A DNA stretch of 64,000 bases, from NCBI GenBank assembly GCA_964244885.1, contig CAXTKD010000012.1, forward strand, positions 1-64,000, given 5' to 3'. A program made the translations under genes and the position numbers. The notes under the pieces were generated by a model that saw only the letters and a list, made by a program, of their open reading frames with translations, searched no databases and had not been told where the DNA came from. Shown piece by piece: positions 26,730 to 37,373 of this stretch. Numbering within the stretch: position 1 is the first letter of the stretch; every line of letters starts with the position of its first letter. This DNA is from CAXTKD01 sp964244885. GTDB lineage: Bacteria > Pseudomonadota > Alphaproteobacteria > Sphingomonadales > Sphingomonadaceae.

Positions 26730-27104
26730 CTAGTTCTTCAGGCTGTCCGGCACCTTGCCGCCGTTGGCGGCGAGCTTGGCCATCACCGCCTTGTGGAGCG
26801 CGATGTTCTGCTCGGCGCTGCCGTCGGCGCCAGCATGGACTCCGAGCTCGCTGCCGAGCTCCTTGCGCGCATCGAGGCTCGAATCGAGGTCGAGCAACTT
26901 GAGCAGGTCGACGATCGAGGACTGGTAGTTGCCGCCGCCGCCCTTGGCCGCCGCGAGCTGCGACAGTACCGCGCCGACATCAACCTGCGCCGCGGGTGCG
27001 GCTGCAGGGGCCGTCGCGGACGTCGTGGTTTGCGATGCGGGCGCGGCCGCCGCCGGACTGTGGTGACCGAAAATCTTGCTGAGGATACTGCCGAAAATGC
27101 TCAT
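26730..27104 (-). CDS. DUF3597 domain protein
   Basis: A 124-residue protein. It starts MSIFGSILSKIFGHHS, has an Ala/Pro/Thr-rich linker (about residues 17-40), then the DUF3597 domain with VDVGAVLSQLAA, DLLKLLDLDSSLDARKELG and a C-terminal helix ending MAKLAANGGKVPDSLKN. The domain is a small helical fold found across proteobacteria with no defined function. No signal peptide is evident. It lies between the AlkB gene and the 93-residue gene, all on the minus strand. Confidence 0.85.
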   Translation of the reverse strand: MSIFGSILSKIFGHHSPAAAAPASQTTTSATAPAAAPAAQVDVGAVLSQLAAAKGGGGNYQSSIVDLLKLLDLDSSLDARKELGSELGVHAGADGSAEQNIALHKAVMAKLAANGGKVPDSLKN

Positions 27105-27162
27105 CGATACGCTCCGTCTTGTGTTGGAGCGAGGGTAACGCGTCAGCCGGGGAAACGGCGCT

Positions 27163-27750
27163 TCACCGGACAGCGATTTTACGCCCCTTTTCGGATAGGC
27201 TGCGGAACGTCACCGACCAGCGCCGTTCGGCCATCGCCGCGATGCTATGCTCGAAGCCGTGCCGCGCCTCGCCATCGAGCACATAGGCAGAGCGCGGCTC
27301 GGCGCGCAGCGAGGCGCGGTCGAAGCCGGCGGGCGTACGGCGACGGAAGCGGAGCGTCGCGGGCGCCAGTAGCGAGACTCCGACGACGGTCTCGAACACC
27401 GGCCGGTCGCGGTGCCAGCCGATACCGGCCCCGGGATCGTACCGCGTGATGAGGGCATGCACGAACTCGGCGGGCGCGAGGCTTGCGACCGCGGCGGCCT
27501 TGGCGCGCAGCGGCAGCAGGAAGACCGGGATGGGCGTCGCGGGATGGAAGCGCGCCTCGTTGAAGTCGTAGCGCCAGCCGAACGAGATCACCTGCCGTTT
27601 GCCCTCCCAACCCTGGAACTGGAACGGCGCAAGATCGAGCGCTTCGAGATCGGCGAGCAGCGCCGCTTCTTCCGCCGGCGTGATGACATCGGCACGGTAG
27701 GCGAGTCCCATGGGCTCGCGCGTCTCGAACAGGCTGGGCTGGACAACCAT
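27163..27750 (-). CDS. AlkB-family 2-oxoglutarate-dependent dioxygenase
   Basis: A 195-residue AlkB homologue, expected to remove alkyl groups from nucleic acid bases by oxidation. The iron site is HRD in GIGWHRDRP with the distal histidine in LDGEARHGFEHS; the 2OG-binding RWSVTFR has the typical R-x5-R. It starts MVVQPSLFETRE, a common AlkB/ABH N-terminus. It is not next to ada (8 kb away), so the window has two Fe/2OG oxygenases with possible repair roles. No operator was recognised. Confidence 0.9.
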   Translation of the reverse strand: MVVQPSLFETREPMGLAYRADVITPAEEAALLADLEALDLAPFQFQGWEGKRQVISFGWRYDFNEARFHPATPIPVFLLPLRAKAAAVASLAPAEFVHALITRYDPGAGIGWHRDRPVFETVVGVSLLAPATLRFRRRTPAGFDRASLRAEPRSAYVLDGEARHGFEHSIAAMAERRWSVTFRSLSEKGRKIAVR

Positions 27751-27881
27751 GGCGCGAGAACGTTCGCGGGGCGCGAACTATCCGCCCCCGCGCCGCTAGG
27801 CGGAGCCGGACGATTTCGCTAGGTATCGCCGCGCCCGATTCAGAAGGAGGCGGCCGTCCCCACATTTTCCGGACCGTTCCG

Positions 27882-29319
<1,438 letters not shown>

Positions 29320-29327
<8 letters not shown>

Positions 29328-30033
29328 AGCCGAATGGTGGGACTATGACGATGCCGATAGCTTCGCCGACGCGGTGGCGGGCGACATCGGCTTCATCATC
29401 GAAAGCGCATTGGACGCGCGCGGCTCGGCGCTGATCGCGCTGTCGGGCGGCAAGACTCCGGTAAAGGCGTTCGAGAAGCTCGCCGAGCAGAAGTTCGACT
29501 GGAAGCGCGTGACGATCATCCCGACCGACGAGCGGCTGGTGGCGATGGACGACCCGCTGTCGAACGTCGCGATGCTGGCGAAGATCTTCCTGCCGAAGAA
29601 AGCGCGGGTGATCCCGATCACCGCGTCGATTCCCGACTATAGGCGCGCCGGCGTCTCGGCCGACGCGCGGTTGCAGGACCTGCCGTGGCCGCCCGACCTC
29701 GTCTGCCTCGGGGTCGGCGCCGATGGGCATACCGCGTCGATCTTTGCGGGGCCGGACCTCGAGGCGGCAATCAGCGCGCCGGCGATCCAGCGTGCGATCG
29801 GGGTGATGCCCGACCCGATGCCGAAGGAGGCGCCAGTGGCGCGTGTGTCGCTGACCAAGTCGGCGATCCAGTCGGCGCGCAGCGTCATGCTGGTGCTCAG
29901 CGGGGCGGAGAAGCGGAAGGTCGTCGAGGCGGCGATCGAGGCGATCGAGGACGGGGACACGCCGACCACCCCGATCGGCCGCGTCCTCGCCGGCTACGAG
30001 CATCCGATCGACATCCACTGGAGCGCGGTCTGA
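29320..30033 (+). CDS. pgl: 6-phosphogluconolactonase
   Basis: Hydrolyses 6-phosphogluconolactone to 6-phosphogluconate; 237 residues of the DevB/SOL type. ALSGGKTPVKAFEKLA near residue 40, IIPTDERLVAMDDPLSN, and LGVGADGHTASIFAG are the conserved segments. It starts within the last eight bases of zwf and its TGA overlaps the presumed CTG start of edd, tying all three pathway enzymes into one coupled message. Confidence 0.94.
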
Positions 30034-31847
30034 GCCTCCACCCCGCCATCGCCGCGGTCACCGACCGCATCATCGAGCGGTCCCGCCCGGGGCGGCAGGC
30101 CTATCTCGACCTGATCGAGCGCGAGCGCCACAGCGGCGTCGACCGGCCGCAACTGTCGTGCGGCAACCTCGCGCACGGTTTTGCGGCGGCGGGCGAGGAC
30201 AAGGCGGAGATCCGCTCCGGCCGCGCGATGAACGTCGGCATCGTCACCGCCTACAACGACATGCTGTCGGCGCATCAGCCCTACGGCCGCTACCCCGAGC
30301 AGATGAAGCTTTACGCCCGCGAAGCTGGGATCACGTGCCAAGTCGCGGGCGGCGTGCCGGCGATGTGCGACGGCGTCACGCAGGGGCAGCTCGGCATGGA
30401 GCTGTCGCTGTTCAGCCGCGACACCATCGCGCTGTCGACCGCGGTGGCGCTCAGCCACGGCATGTTCGAGGGCGCTGCGCTGCTCGGCATTTGCGACAAG
30501 ATCGTGCCGGGTCTGCTGATCGGCGCGCTTCGCTTCGGCCACCTGCCGACGATCCTCGTCCCCGCCGGCCCGATGCCCTCGGGCCTCGCCAACAAGGAGA
30601 AGCAGCGCGTCCGCCAGCTCTATGCCGAGGGCAAGGTCGGCCGCGAGGAGCTGCTGGAGGCGGAGGCGGCAAGCTATCACGGCGCGGGCACCTGCACCTT
30701 TTACGGCACCGCCAACTCGAACCAGATGATGATGGAGGTGATGGGGCTGCACATCCCCGGCGCCGCCTTTATCAATCCCGGCACCAAGCTGCGGCAAAAA
30801 CTGACGCGCGCCGCGGTCCATCGGCTTGCGGCGATCGGCTGGGACGGCGGCGATTATCGCCCGCTCGGCCGCTGCATCGACGAGAAGGCGATCGTCAACG
30901 CGGCGGTCGGCCTGCTGGCGACCGGCGGCTCGACCAATCACGCCATCCATTTGCCCGCTATCGCGCGCGCGGCGGGGGTCGTCATCGACTGGGAAGATTT
31001 CGACCGGCTGTCGGCGGCAGTGCCGCTGATCGCGCGGGTCTATCCCAACGGCTCGGGCGACGTGAACCATTTCCAGGCAGCGGGCGGCATGGCTTATGTC
31101 ATCGCGACCCTGCTCGACGCCGGGCTGCTCCACCGCGACCTGCTGACCGTCGCCGGCCGCGATCTCGGCGATTACGCCAAAGACCCGGTGTTCGACGGCG
31201 AGGGTCTGGCATGGCGCGACGCGCCCGCCGAGTCGCTCGATGCGAGCATGCTGCGCCCTGTCGCCGATCCCTTCTCGCCCGATGGCGGGATGCGGCTGGT
31301 GCAGGGCAATCTCGGCCGTGCCACTTTCAAGACCAGCGCGGTCGACCCGTCGCGGTGGACGATCGAGGCGCCGGTCCGCGTCTTCTCCGACCAGAATCAG
31401 GTGATGGCGGCGTTTAAGGCGGGCGAGCTCGACTGCGACGTGATCGTCGTAGTGCGCTTCCAGGGGCCGCGCGCCAATGGGATGCCGGAACTGCACAAGC
31501 TGACGCCGCCCCTCGGCGTGCTTCAGGACAAGGGGTTTCGGGTGGCGCTGGTCACCGATGGCCGGATGTCGGGCGCGTCGGGCAAGGTGCCGGCCGCGAT
31601 CCATGTCACACCCGAGGCGCTCGGCGGCGGACCGCTGGCCAAGCTGCGCGATGGCGATGTCGTGCGGCTCTGCGCCGAGCGCGGCGAATTGCTGTTGCTC
31701 AAGACCAAAGACTTCGACGCCCGCGAGCCAGCCGCCGCCCCACCCGCCCCGCTCGGAACGGGGCGCGAGCTGTTTGCCTTCATGCGGCACGGTTCGGACG
31801 GCGCCGAGCAGGGCGCGTCGGCCATGCTGTCGGCAGCGGGCCTCTAG
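30030..31847 (+). CDS. edd: Phosphogluconate dehydratase, CTG start
   Basis: Iron-sulfur dehydratase of the IlvD/Edd family making 2-keto-3-deoxy-6-phosphogluconate; 605 residues. Cluster-binding cysteines are in AMCDGVTQGQ and GICDKIVPG; CTFYGTANSNQ and TGGSTNHAIHLPA are also typical. The N-terminus LSLHPAIAAVTDRIIERSR lines up with Zymomonas Edd, and no ATG, GTG or TTG exists nearby in frame. The CTG at 30030 overlaps the pgl stop (CTGA) and has GGAG six bases upstream. KDPG aldolase (eda) is not in the window. The stop shares CTAG with the converging M28 peptidase. Confidence 0.93.
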   Translation: MSLHPAIAAVTDRIIERSRPGRQAYLDLIERERHSGVDRPQLSCGNLAHGFAAAGEDKAEIRSGRAMNVGIVTAYNDMLSAHQPYGRYPEQMKLYAREAGITCQVAGGVPAMCDGVTQGQLGMELSLFSRDTIALSTAVALSHGMFEGAALLGICDKIVPGLLIGALRFGHLPTILVPAGPMPSGLANKEKQRVRQLYAEGKVGREELLEAEAASYHGAGTCTFYGTANSNQMMMEVMGLHIPGAAFINPGTKLRQKLTRAAVHRLAAIGWDGGDYRPLGRCIDEKAIVNAAVGLLATGGSTNHAIHLPAIARAAGVVIDWEDFDRLSAAVPLIARVYPNGSGDVNHFQAAGGMAYVIATLLDAGLLHRDLLTVAGRDLGDYAKDPVFDGEGLAWRDAPAESLDASMLRPVADPFSPDGGMRLVQGNLGRATFKTSAVDPSRWTIEAPVRVFSDQNQVMAAFKAGELDCDVIVVVRFQGPRANGMPELHKLTPPLGVLQDKGFRVALVTDGRMSGASGKVPAAIHVTPEALGGGPLAKLRDGDVVRLCAERGELLLLKTKDFDAREPAAAPPAPLGTGRELFAFMRHGSDGAEQGASAMLSAAGL

Positions 31848-33478
31848 CGCCGCTCGGCGACGCTGGCGTCGCGGATTGCCTTGAACTCGGAGGAGGGTCG
31901 CCATTGCGGCCAGCGCCGTGAGTTGGCGAGGTCGCTTCCGATCGTCTGGAACAGCGCCACGTCCTGAGCGGCGCCATCGAGCTTCCAGTTCGGGTCCCAG
32001 AGATCGCAGGTCTGGTGGTAGCACGCCATGTAGCTCTTGAGCCAAGCTTCACCGCCGGCGCGGCCGCCGTCGACGAGATCGGGCGCGCCGCTGATCGCCA
32101 TCAGCAGCAGGGTCGGCACGCCGCGTCGGGCGAGCGAGAAATGGTCGGCGCGGTAGAACAGCCCGCGCTCGGGCAGCGTCTCGGGGGTCACGCGCCGGCC
32201 TTGGGCGGCGGCGGCGCGGGCGAGGTCGTCCTCAAGGTCGTCCTGGCCCTGGCCGACGAGCATGACGTCGCGCGACTTGCCGCCGGTCTGCAGGATGTCG
32301 AGCGTCAAATTGGCGACGGTCTTGGCGGCCGGATAGACCGGATCGACGGCATAGGCTTCCGACCCCAGAAGCCCGCGCTCCTCGGCGGTCCAGAGGCCGA
32401 AGACGATGCTGCGGTCAGGGCGCGGGCCAGTCGCGAAGCCGCGCGCCAGTTCCAACAGGCCGGCGACGCCAAGCGCGTCGTCGTTAGCGCCCGGGCGCAC
32501 CCTGCGACCCTGTGCGTCGGGCATGCCGAGGCCGTAGGCGTCCCAATGCGCGCCGAACATCACGACTTCGTCGGCGTGCTTGCCGCCGGGAATCCGGGCG
32601 AGGAAGTTGTGGCTCTCGACCCGCTTCTGCGTGACGCCGAGATCGGCGCTGAAGCGCTGGCCCTTGAGTTCGACGGGGCGGAAGTCGGCCTGCTGCGCGA
32701 GCTTGCGCTGCTGCGCGAGGTCGAGGCCCGCGGCCTTGAAAAGCGCCTCGGCCGTATCGCCGCGCAGCCAGCCCTGCAGCAGCACGCGCTCGTTCGGGTT
32801 CCTGCGGACGATGTCATAGTTCTCGCCGCCCGGCGCGATCACCGTCTCCCACGGATAGCCGGCGCCCGGCGTATCGTGGACGATCAGCGCGGCGATCGCG
32901 CCGCGGCGCGCGGCTTCCTCATATTTGTAGGTCCAGCGGCCGTAATAAGTCATGCGCTTGCCGCCGAACTTGCCCGGCGCGGTAGCCTCGAAGTCGGGAT
33001 CGTTGACAAGGAACACCGCGACCTTGCCCTCCAGGTCGACGCCCTTGAAATCGTCCCACTGACGCTCGGGGGCGGCGACTCCATAGCCAACGAACACCAT
33101 CGGCGCGTTCGCGATCGCAACGCGGTCGACCGGGCGGACAGTGTTGACGTAGATGCCGTCCTTCTGAATCAGCGCCAGCGCTCCGGCGCGGATCGTCCCC
33201 GCGCCGATCTGTGTCCGGACCAGCGGCACCGCCTGCGTCCAGCTGCCGTTCCGGCCGCCGGGCTCCAGCCTCAGCGCGCTGAACCGCTCGGTGAGGTAGG
33301 CGAGCGTCTTCGCCTCACCGGGCGTTCCCGGCCCACGGCCCTCGAAGGCGTCGGAGGCCAGCACCTTCACCGTCTCGGACAGTCGCGCCGGATCGATCGC
33401 CTGCGCGGGGAGCGGCGCGGTGGCCAGCAGTGCAGCCCCCATCAGCATCGTCCGGATCACGCCGCCCTCCATCGCCAT
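31844..33478 (-). CDS. M28 family metallopeptidase
   Basis: A 544-residue secreted or periplasmic zinc aminopeptidase-like enzyme. A signal peptide ends near PAQAID. A PA-type insert (about residues 125-260) splits the fold, followed by the M28 metal site: GAHWDAYG, GANDDALGVAG and TAEERGLLGSEAY, with a late histidine in RADHFSLARRG. Family members remove N-terminal residues from peptides. Its stop overlaps the edd stop; it is read away from the AraC gene, whose start is 67 bases from its own. Confidence 0.92.
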   Translation of the reverse strand: MAMEGGVIRTMLMGAALLATAPLPAQAIDPARLSETVKVLASDAFEGRGPGTPGEAKTLAYLTERFSALRLEPGGRNGSWTQAVPLVRTQIGAGTIRAGALALIQKDGIYVNTVRPVDRVAIANAPMVFVGYGVAAPERQWDDFKGVDLEGKVAVFLVNDPDFEATAPGKFGGKRMTYYGRWTYKYEEAARRGAIAALIVHDTPGAGYPWETVIAPGGENYDIVRRNPNERVLLQGWLRGDTAEALFKAAGLDLAQQRKLAQQADFRPVELKGQRFSADLGVTQKRVESHNFLARIPGGKHADEVVMFGAHWDAYGLGMPDAQGRRVRPGANDDALGVAGLLELARGFATGPRPDRSIVFGLWTAEERGLLGSEAYAVDPVYPAAKTVANLTLDILQTGGKSRDVMLVGQGQDDLEDDLARAAAAQGRRVTPETLPERGLFYRADHFSLARRGVPTLLLMAISGAPDLVDGGRAGGEAWLKSYMACYHQTCDLWDPNWKLDGAAQDVALFQTIGSDLANSRRWPQWRPSSEFKAIRDASVAERR

Positions 33479-33545
33479 TGTCCGGCGCGGCTAGCCGAGC
33501 GCCGTCCGCATGGCAATCCGCGCGCGCGCCGGGCATGATGCGGCG

Positions 33546-34694
33546 ATGGGCATGGCGTCCACCCTGTTGCTCGTCGGCGCGCTCAATGGCGCGCTGCTCG
33601 CCGTTCTGGTGGCGGGGCTTCGCGAGAACCGGCGCGCCAACCGCTTCCTCGCTGCGCTGATCGCGCTCGTGTCGCTCCGGCTCGGAATCTACATCCTTGG
33701 CTTCGTGGGGGCCTATGACGCCGATCCCGGGCTGACCTTCCTGCCGCTCGACCTGTCGTTCGCTTTCGCGCCACTTCTCTGGCTCTATGTCGCGACGCTG
33801 ACCGGCGGCGCCCCGCCCCGGCATTGGCGCGTCCACCTCACCCCGGCGGCGATCCAGCTGGCTTATTACAGCCTCTGCTTCGCGCTGCCGCTGCAGGCGA
33901 AGCGGGACTGGTATGGCGGCGGCCACCTCGATCGGGTCGAGCCGGCAGCGATGGTGCTCATCTTGCTGTCGGCGGCCGCCTATACCGCGCTGTCGCTCCG
34001 CCGCTACGCGGCTTACCAGGCCTGGCTCGACAGCCATTTCGCCAATCGCGAGCAATGGCGGCTGGGTTGGCTGCGAAGCCTCGTCCTCGCCTTCGCCGCG
34101 TTCCTCGCCCTCACTGTCGGCTTCGCGCTGTGGGACTGGCTGGTCGCGCCGCTCGACTATTTCGGCCGCCTGCCGGTGATGCTCGGCTTCTGCGTGCTGA
34201 CCTACGCGCTGGGGCTGCTTGGCTGGCGGTACGGGGGAATAGCCTATCCCCACCCCGCGCTCTCGCTGCCGGAGCCGACACCTGAGGCGAAGGTCGACTA
34301 TCGCGCGATGTCCGCGCGTTGGCGCGAGCGTCTGGAGGAGTCCGGATGGTGGCGCGAGGATGCGCTGACGTTGCCGGACCTCGCGCGCCGGCTCGCGGTT
34401 TCGGAACGCACGCTATCCCGCGGCCTGAACACCGGCGGCGGCCAGAACTTCAACGCCTTCGTCAACGGCGTGCGGGTCGAGGCCGTCCAGCGCGCTTTGC
34501 GGGACCCCGCCGAGGACCGCGATTTGCTGACGCTGGCGCTCGACTGCGGCTTCGCATCGAAGGCGAGCTTCAACCGGGCGTTCAAGGCATCGACTGGCCT
34601 GAGCCCTTCGGCGTGGCGGGCGCGTCACTCGCGTCCCGAAATCCGCCAATCGCCGGCCTTCGCCGAAGTTGAGGCGACCGCGGCGGCGGATTGA
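33546..34694 (+). CDS. AraC-family regulator with membrane-embedded N-terminus
   Basis: A 382-residue transcription factor. About seven hydrophobic helices fill residues 1-240, beginning near TLLLVGALNGALLAVLVAG, and a C-terminal AraC/XylS helix-turn-helix pair follows (residues 275-365: LPDLARRLAVSERTLSRGL and LALDCGFASKASFNRAFKA). Such membrane AraC proteins are assumed to sense an envelope or membrane signal directly. It lies just upstream of a secreted serine hydrolase gene (34 bases), a likely target, which is inference. Starts at 33546 or 33552 are both possible. Confidence 0.88.
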   Translation: MGMASTLLLVGALNGALLAVLVAGLRENRRANRFLAALIALVSLRLGIYILGFVGAYDADPGLTFLPLDLSFAFAPLLWLYVATLTGGAPPRHWRVHLTPAAIQLAYYSLCFALPLQAKRDWYGGGHLDRVEPAAMVLILLSAAAYTALSLRRYAAYQAWLDSHFANREQWRLGWLRSLVLAFAAFLALTVGFALWDWLVAPLDYFGRLPVMLGFCVLTYALGLLGWRYGGIAYPHPALSLPEPTPEAKVDYRAMSARWRERLEESGWWREDALTLPDLARRLAVSERTLSRGLNTGGGQNFNAFVNGVRVEAVQRALRDPAEDRDLLTLALDCGFASKASFNRAFKASTGLSPSAWRARHSRPEIRQSPAFAEVEATAAAD

Positions 34695-34728
34695 CGCGAA
34701 CACCGCGGCTCCCCAACGGAGCGCCACC

Positions 34729-36324
34729 ATGCCACCCCTTGCACTCGCCTTCCTCCTTGCCGCCGCCACTCCCATGCCCGAGCTCGACCGCTTGTTCGCC
34801 GGCGTCGATCACCCTGACACGCCGGGATGCGCAGTCGACGTGCGCCGCCACGGCGCAATCATCGCGCAGCGCAGCTACGGAATGGCGGATCTGGAAGGCA
34901 GCCGCGCGATCGACGCCGACACCGTGTTCGAGGCCGGTTCGGTGTCGAAGCAGTTCGTCGGCGCTGCCGTCGCAGTGCTGGCGACGCGCGGCGTCCTGTC
35001 GCTCGACGACAGCGTCCGCCGCTGGCTGCCCAAGCTGCCGCCGCTCTATGCGCCGGTTACCATCCGCATGCTGCTCAACCACACGAGCGGCGTCCGCAAC
35101 TGGGACAATCTCGCCGAGCTTACCGGCTGGCCCGAAGGAACCCGGATCTACGATCAGGCGTGGGCACTCGCCGCGATCGCGCGGCAGAGCCGGCTCAACA
35201 ACCGGCCGGGCGCCGAATATCTCTACAGCAATTCGAATTACGTCCTCGCGGCGGCGGTCGTCGCACGCGCCAGCGGCGAAAGCTTCAACGCCTTCACGCG
35301 CCGCGCGCTGTTCGCCCCGCTCGGGATGACGCGAAGTGAGTGGCGCGACGACTTCCGCCGCGTCGTTCGAGGGCGCGCCCAGGCCTACCAGCCCGATGAC
35401 AAAGGCGCCTGGAAGCTCGACATGCCGTTCGGCGACGTCGCCGGGCCGGGCGCGTTGCTGACCACCGTCGGCGACCTGCAACGCTGGAACGCCACGCTCG
35501 ACAACCCCCGGCCCGAAGCTCGCGCCTGGACGGCGCTGCTCGCGCAGCCCGGCCGCCTTCTGGACGGCACCGTGACGCAATATGGCCTTGGCCTCGAGCT
35601 TGGCGACGTTGATGGCCGGCCCGCGCTGAGCCACGCCGGCTCGACCGCGAGCTACCGCTCCTGGCTCGGCCGTTTTCCCAGGGACGGCCTGTCGGTCGCG
35701 CTGCTGTGCAATGCCGGCAGCCTCAACACCGAGGACCTGGGGCCAGAGCTTGCTGCGCTCTACCTTCCCGCCACGCCGAAAGCGCCGTCTGCACCCGTGG
35801 CAGCGAATGCGCCGCCTCGCGGGGTCGCCGGCCTCTATCGCAATGCGGCGAACGATGCGGTGGTGACAATCACCGCGGACGGCGCCGCCTTGCGGGTCAA
35901 CGGCGGCGCGCCTTTCGTCGCGGCGGGTGGCGACAGGTTGGCGACGCGGGACGGGCGGCGGACCGCGACGATCCGGCGCGGAAGCCGTGGCCAGGTCACC
36001 GAGATCGTCCTGTCGCGAATCGGCAATGCGCCTGCGCGTCTGCTCGCCGAGACCGCTCCAGCTCCAGCTCTCGGCGCGTTCGCCGGGCGCTACAGGAGCG
36101 CCGATGTCGATGGCGACCAGCTTATTGCCGTTGCCGACGGCAAGCTCGTCTGGATCGACCCGCGCGGCACCGCGCAGCCGCTGTCGCCGGTCTACCGCGA
36201 CGGCTTCGAAGCCCCCGAATCGAGCTGGACGCTGCGTTTCACGCGCGACGGGCGCGGCCGGATCGAAGGCCTCGACGGCTCGCTCACCCGCATCCGGCGC
36301 ATCCACTTCAAACGGATCGGCTGA
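34729..36324 (+). CDS. Beta-lactamase-like serine hydrolase
   Basis: A 531-residue class C beta-lactamase/DD-peptidase-like protein. A signal peptide covers about residues 1-17. The catalytic SxxK is SVSKQF near residue 69, the YxN motif is YSNSNY near residue 167, and HAGST is in the place of the third motif. Residues 350-531 add a C-terminal beta-rich domain, as in many esterase/D-aminopeptidase relatives. Activity on beta-lactams is not implied. ACGGAG precedes the ATG; the frame extends upstream without support. It lies directly downstream of the membrane AraC regulator. Confidence 0.88.
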   Translation: MPPLALAFLLAAATPMPELDRLFAGVDHPDTPGCAVDVRRHGAIIAQRSYGMADLEGSRAIDADTVFEAGSVSKQFVGAAVAVLATRGVLSLDDSVRRWLPKLPPLYAPVTIRMLLNHTSGVRNWDNLAELTGWPEGTRIYDQAWALAAIARQSRLNNRPGAEYLYSNSNYVLAAAVVARASGESFNAFTRRALFAPLGMTRSEWRDDFRRVVRGRAQAYQPDDKGAWKLDMPFGDVAGPGALLTTVGDLQRWNATLDNPRPEARAWTALLAQPGRLLDGTVTQYGLGLELGDVDGRPALSHAGSTASYRSWLGRFPRDGLSVALLCNAGSLNTEDLGPELAALYLPATPKAPSAPVAANAPPRGVAGLYRNAANDAVVTITADGAALRVNGGAPFVAAGGDRLATRDGRRTATIRRGSRGQVTEIVLSRIGNAPARLLAETAPAPALGAFAGRYRSADVDGDQLIAVADGKLVWIDPRGTAQPLSPVYRDGFEAPESSWTLRFTRDGRGRIEGLDGSLTRIRRIHFKRIG

Positions 36325-36367
36325 CCGGACATTTTGCCTGCTGCGAATTTGAGTCTAGATTGGGGGG

Positions 36368-36916
36368 ATGAACGAGCCCCGTTTCGACCTGCTGACCGAG
36401 AGCGAGCGGCAATGCCTGCGCCTCGCCTTGACGCGCCAGGGGTCGAAGGACATCGCGCCGCTCGTCGGGCTTACCCATCACACCGTGGACAAGCGCTTCA
36501 AGAGCGCGACCCGCAAGCTGGGCGTTGCCAGCCGCTTCGAAGCGGCGCGGATGCTCGCCGATCACGAGCGGGACCAATCGCCGGACCCCCTGGACCAAGC
36601 GCCGGACGTTGCCTCAACCCTCCATTCGCTGATGATCGGGCCATCGTTCAATCGAACGGGCAGGCACCACGAAACGGCGGCATCGGACGGGTTTCGCGAG
36701 GAACAGGCAAGGTTCTTCTCCCCATCTCCCGTGCAACCGACTTTTCGGATGCCAGTCCGCCAGCACAGCGGAGGGGGCAATGACCTAGATGTCTGGCAAC
36801 GCATCGGCTGGGTCGTCGGGATTACACTGCTGTTCGCGATCGCGTTCGGCGTCCTGAGTTCCGGCCTGACCTCGCTCGGGGTGATCGTTCGGACCGTCTC
36901 GAGCCACGCTTCCTGA
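36368..36916 (+). CDS. LuxR-type HTH protein with C-terminal membrane anchor
   Basis: A 182-residue protein with an inverted layout for this family: the LuxR-type helix-turn-helix is at the N-terminus (residues 8-65, with LTESERQCLRLAL and GLTHHTVDKRFKSATRKLGV), a hydrophilic linker follows, and one membrane helix lies at about 143-170 (WVVGITLLFAIAFGVL). No autoinducer or receiver domain is present. Similar proteins are frequent in sphingomonads, usually beside small membrane proteins and radC-like genes, as here. A membrane signal may release or silence the DNA-binding part; that is inference. Confidence 0.82.
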   Translation: MNEPRFDLLTESERQCLRLALTRQGSKDIAPLVGLTHHTVDKRFKSATRKLGVASRFEAARMLADHERDQSPDPLDQAPDVASTLHSLMIGPSFNRTGRHHETAASDGFREEQARFFSPSPVQPTFRMPVRQHSGGGNDLDVWQRIGWVVGITLLFAIAFGVLSSGLTSLGVIVRTVSSHAS

Positions 36917-36963
36917 AATCATTTTATAGCCGCGCCGCTCCCGCCGCGCGGGAGGGGACAATC

Positions 36964-37329
36964 ATGCTCAAGCAACGCCGCGAAGCCGCCGTCAGGATCG
37001 CCAGCAGCCTTCGTTCCGCCGAGCAGGCGACCGAGACCGCGATGGTCGCCGCCGCCGAACTCAACACCGTCATGCTGACTTCCCGGGCGGCCGCGAAGCT
37101 CTCGGTCGTCGTCGGTCAGGACGCGCTCGACAGCGCCGCCGCCGCCTATGCGTCGTTCGCGCAGGGGATGCGCCATATCGTCGACGCGCACCAGCGGCTG
37201 CGCGAGGCGCAGACCCAGGTCGGCCTCGACCGACTGGGGCCACAGGAGCTCGGCTTTGGCGACAATAGCGATTGCCCGCCGATCTCGCCCGCGGCGACCC
37301 GGACCGATCGTCTTCGCGTCGTCGCCTGA
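36964..37329 (+). CDS. Small conserved helical protein of the LuxR cluster
   Basis: A 121-residue protein of unknown function. It is alpha-helical by composition: residues 1-90 are rich in Ala, Glu, Gln and Arg with heptad-like spacing (SLRSAEQATETAMVAAAEL, QGMRHIVDAHQRLREAQ), followed by a Pro-rich tail. No signal peptide or membrane segment. GGAGGGGAC precedes the ATG. It lies 47 bases after the membrane-anchored LuxR gene and just before a small membrane protein gene, so it is probably part of the same unit. Confidence 0.7.
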   Translation: MLKQRREAAVRIASSLRSAEQATETAMVAAAELNTVMLTSRAAAKLSVVVGQDALDSAAAAYASFAQGMRHIVDAHQRLREAQTQVGLDRLGPQELGFGDNSDCPPISPAATRTDRLRVVA

Positions 37330-37373
37330 ATCAGCGGCTTGACCGGGCCGGTCGAGACTGGTCCGTTCGGGCC

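Noticed and set aside
34729..36324. Antibiotic-resistance beta-lactamase
   Set aside because: SxxK and YxN occur across esterases and peptidases; the extra C-terminal domain and HAGST motif fit a general serine hydrolase better.
36368..36916. Quorum-sensing LuxR receptor
   Set aside because: There is no autoinducer-binding domain; only the HTH and a membrane helix are present, and no luxI-like gene is in the window.
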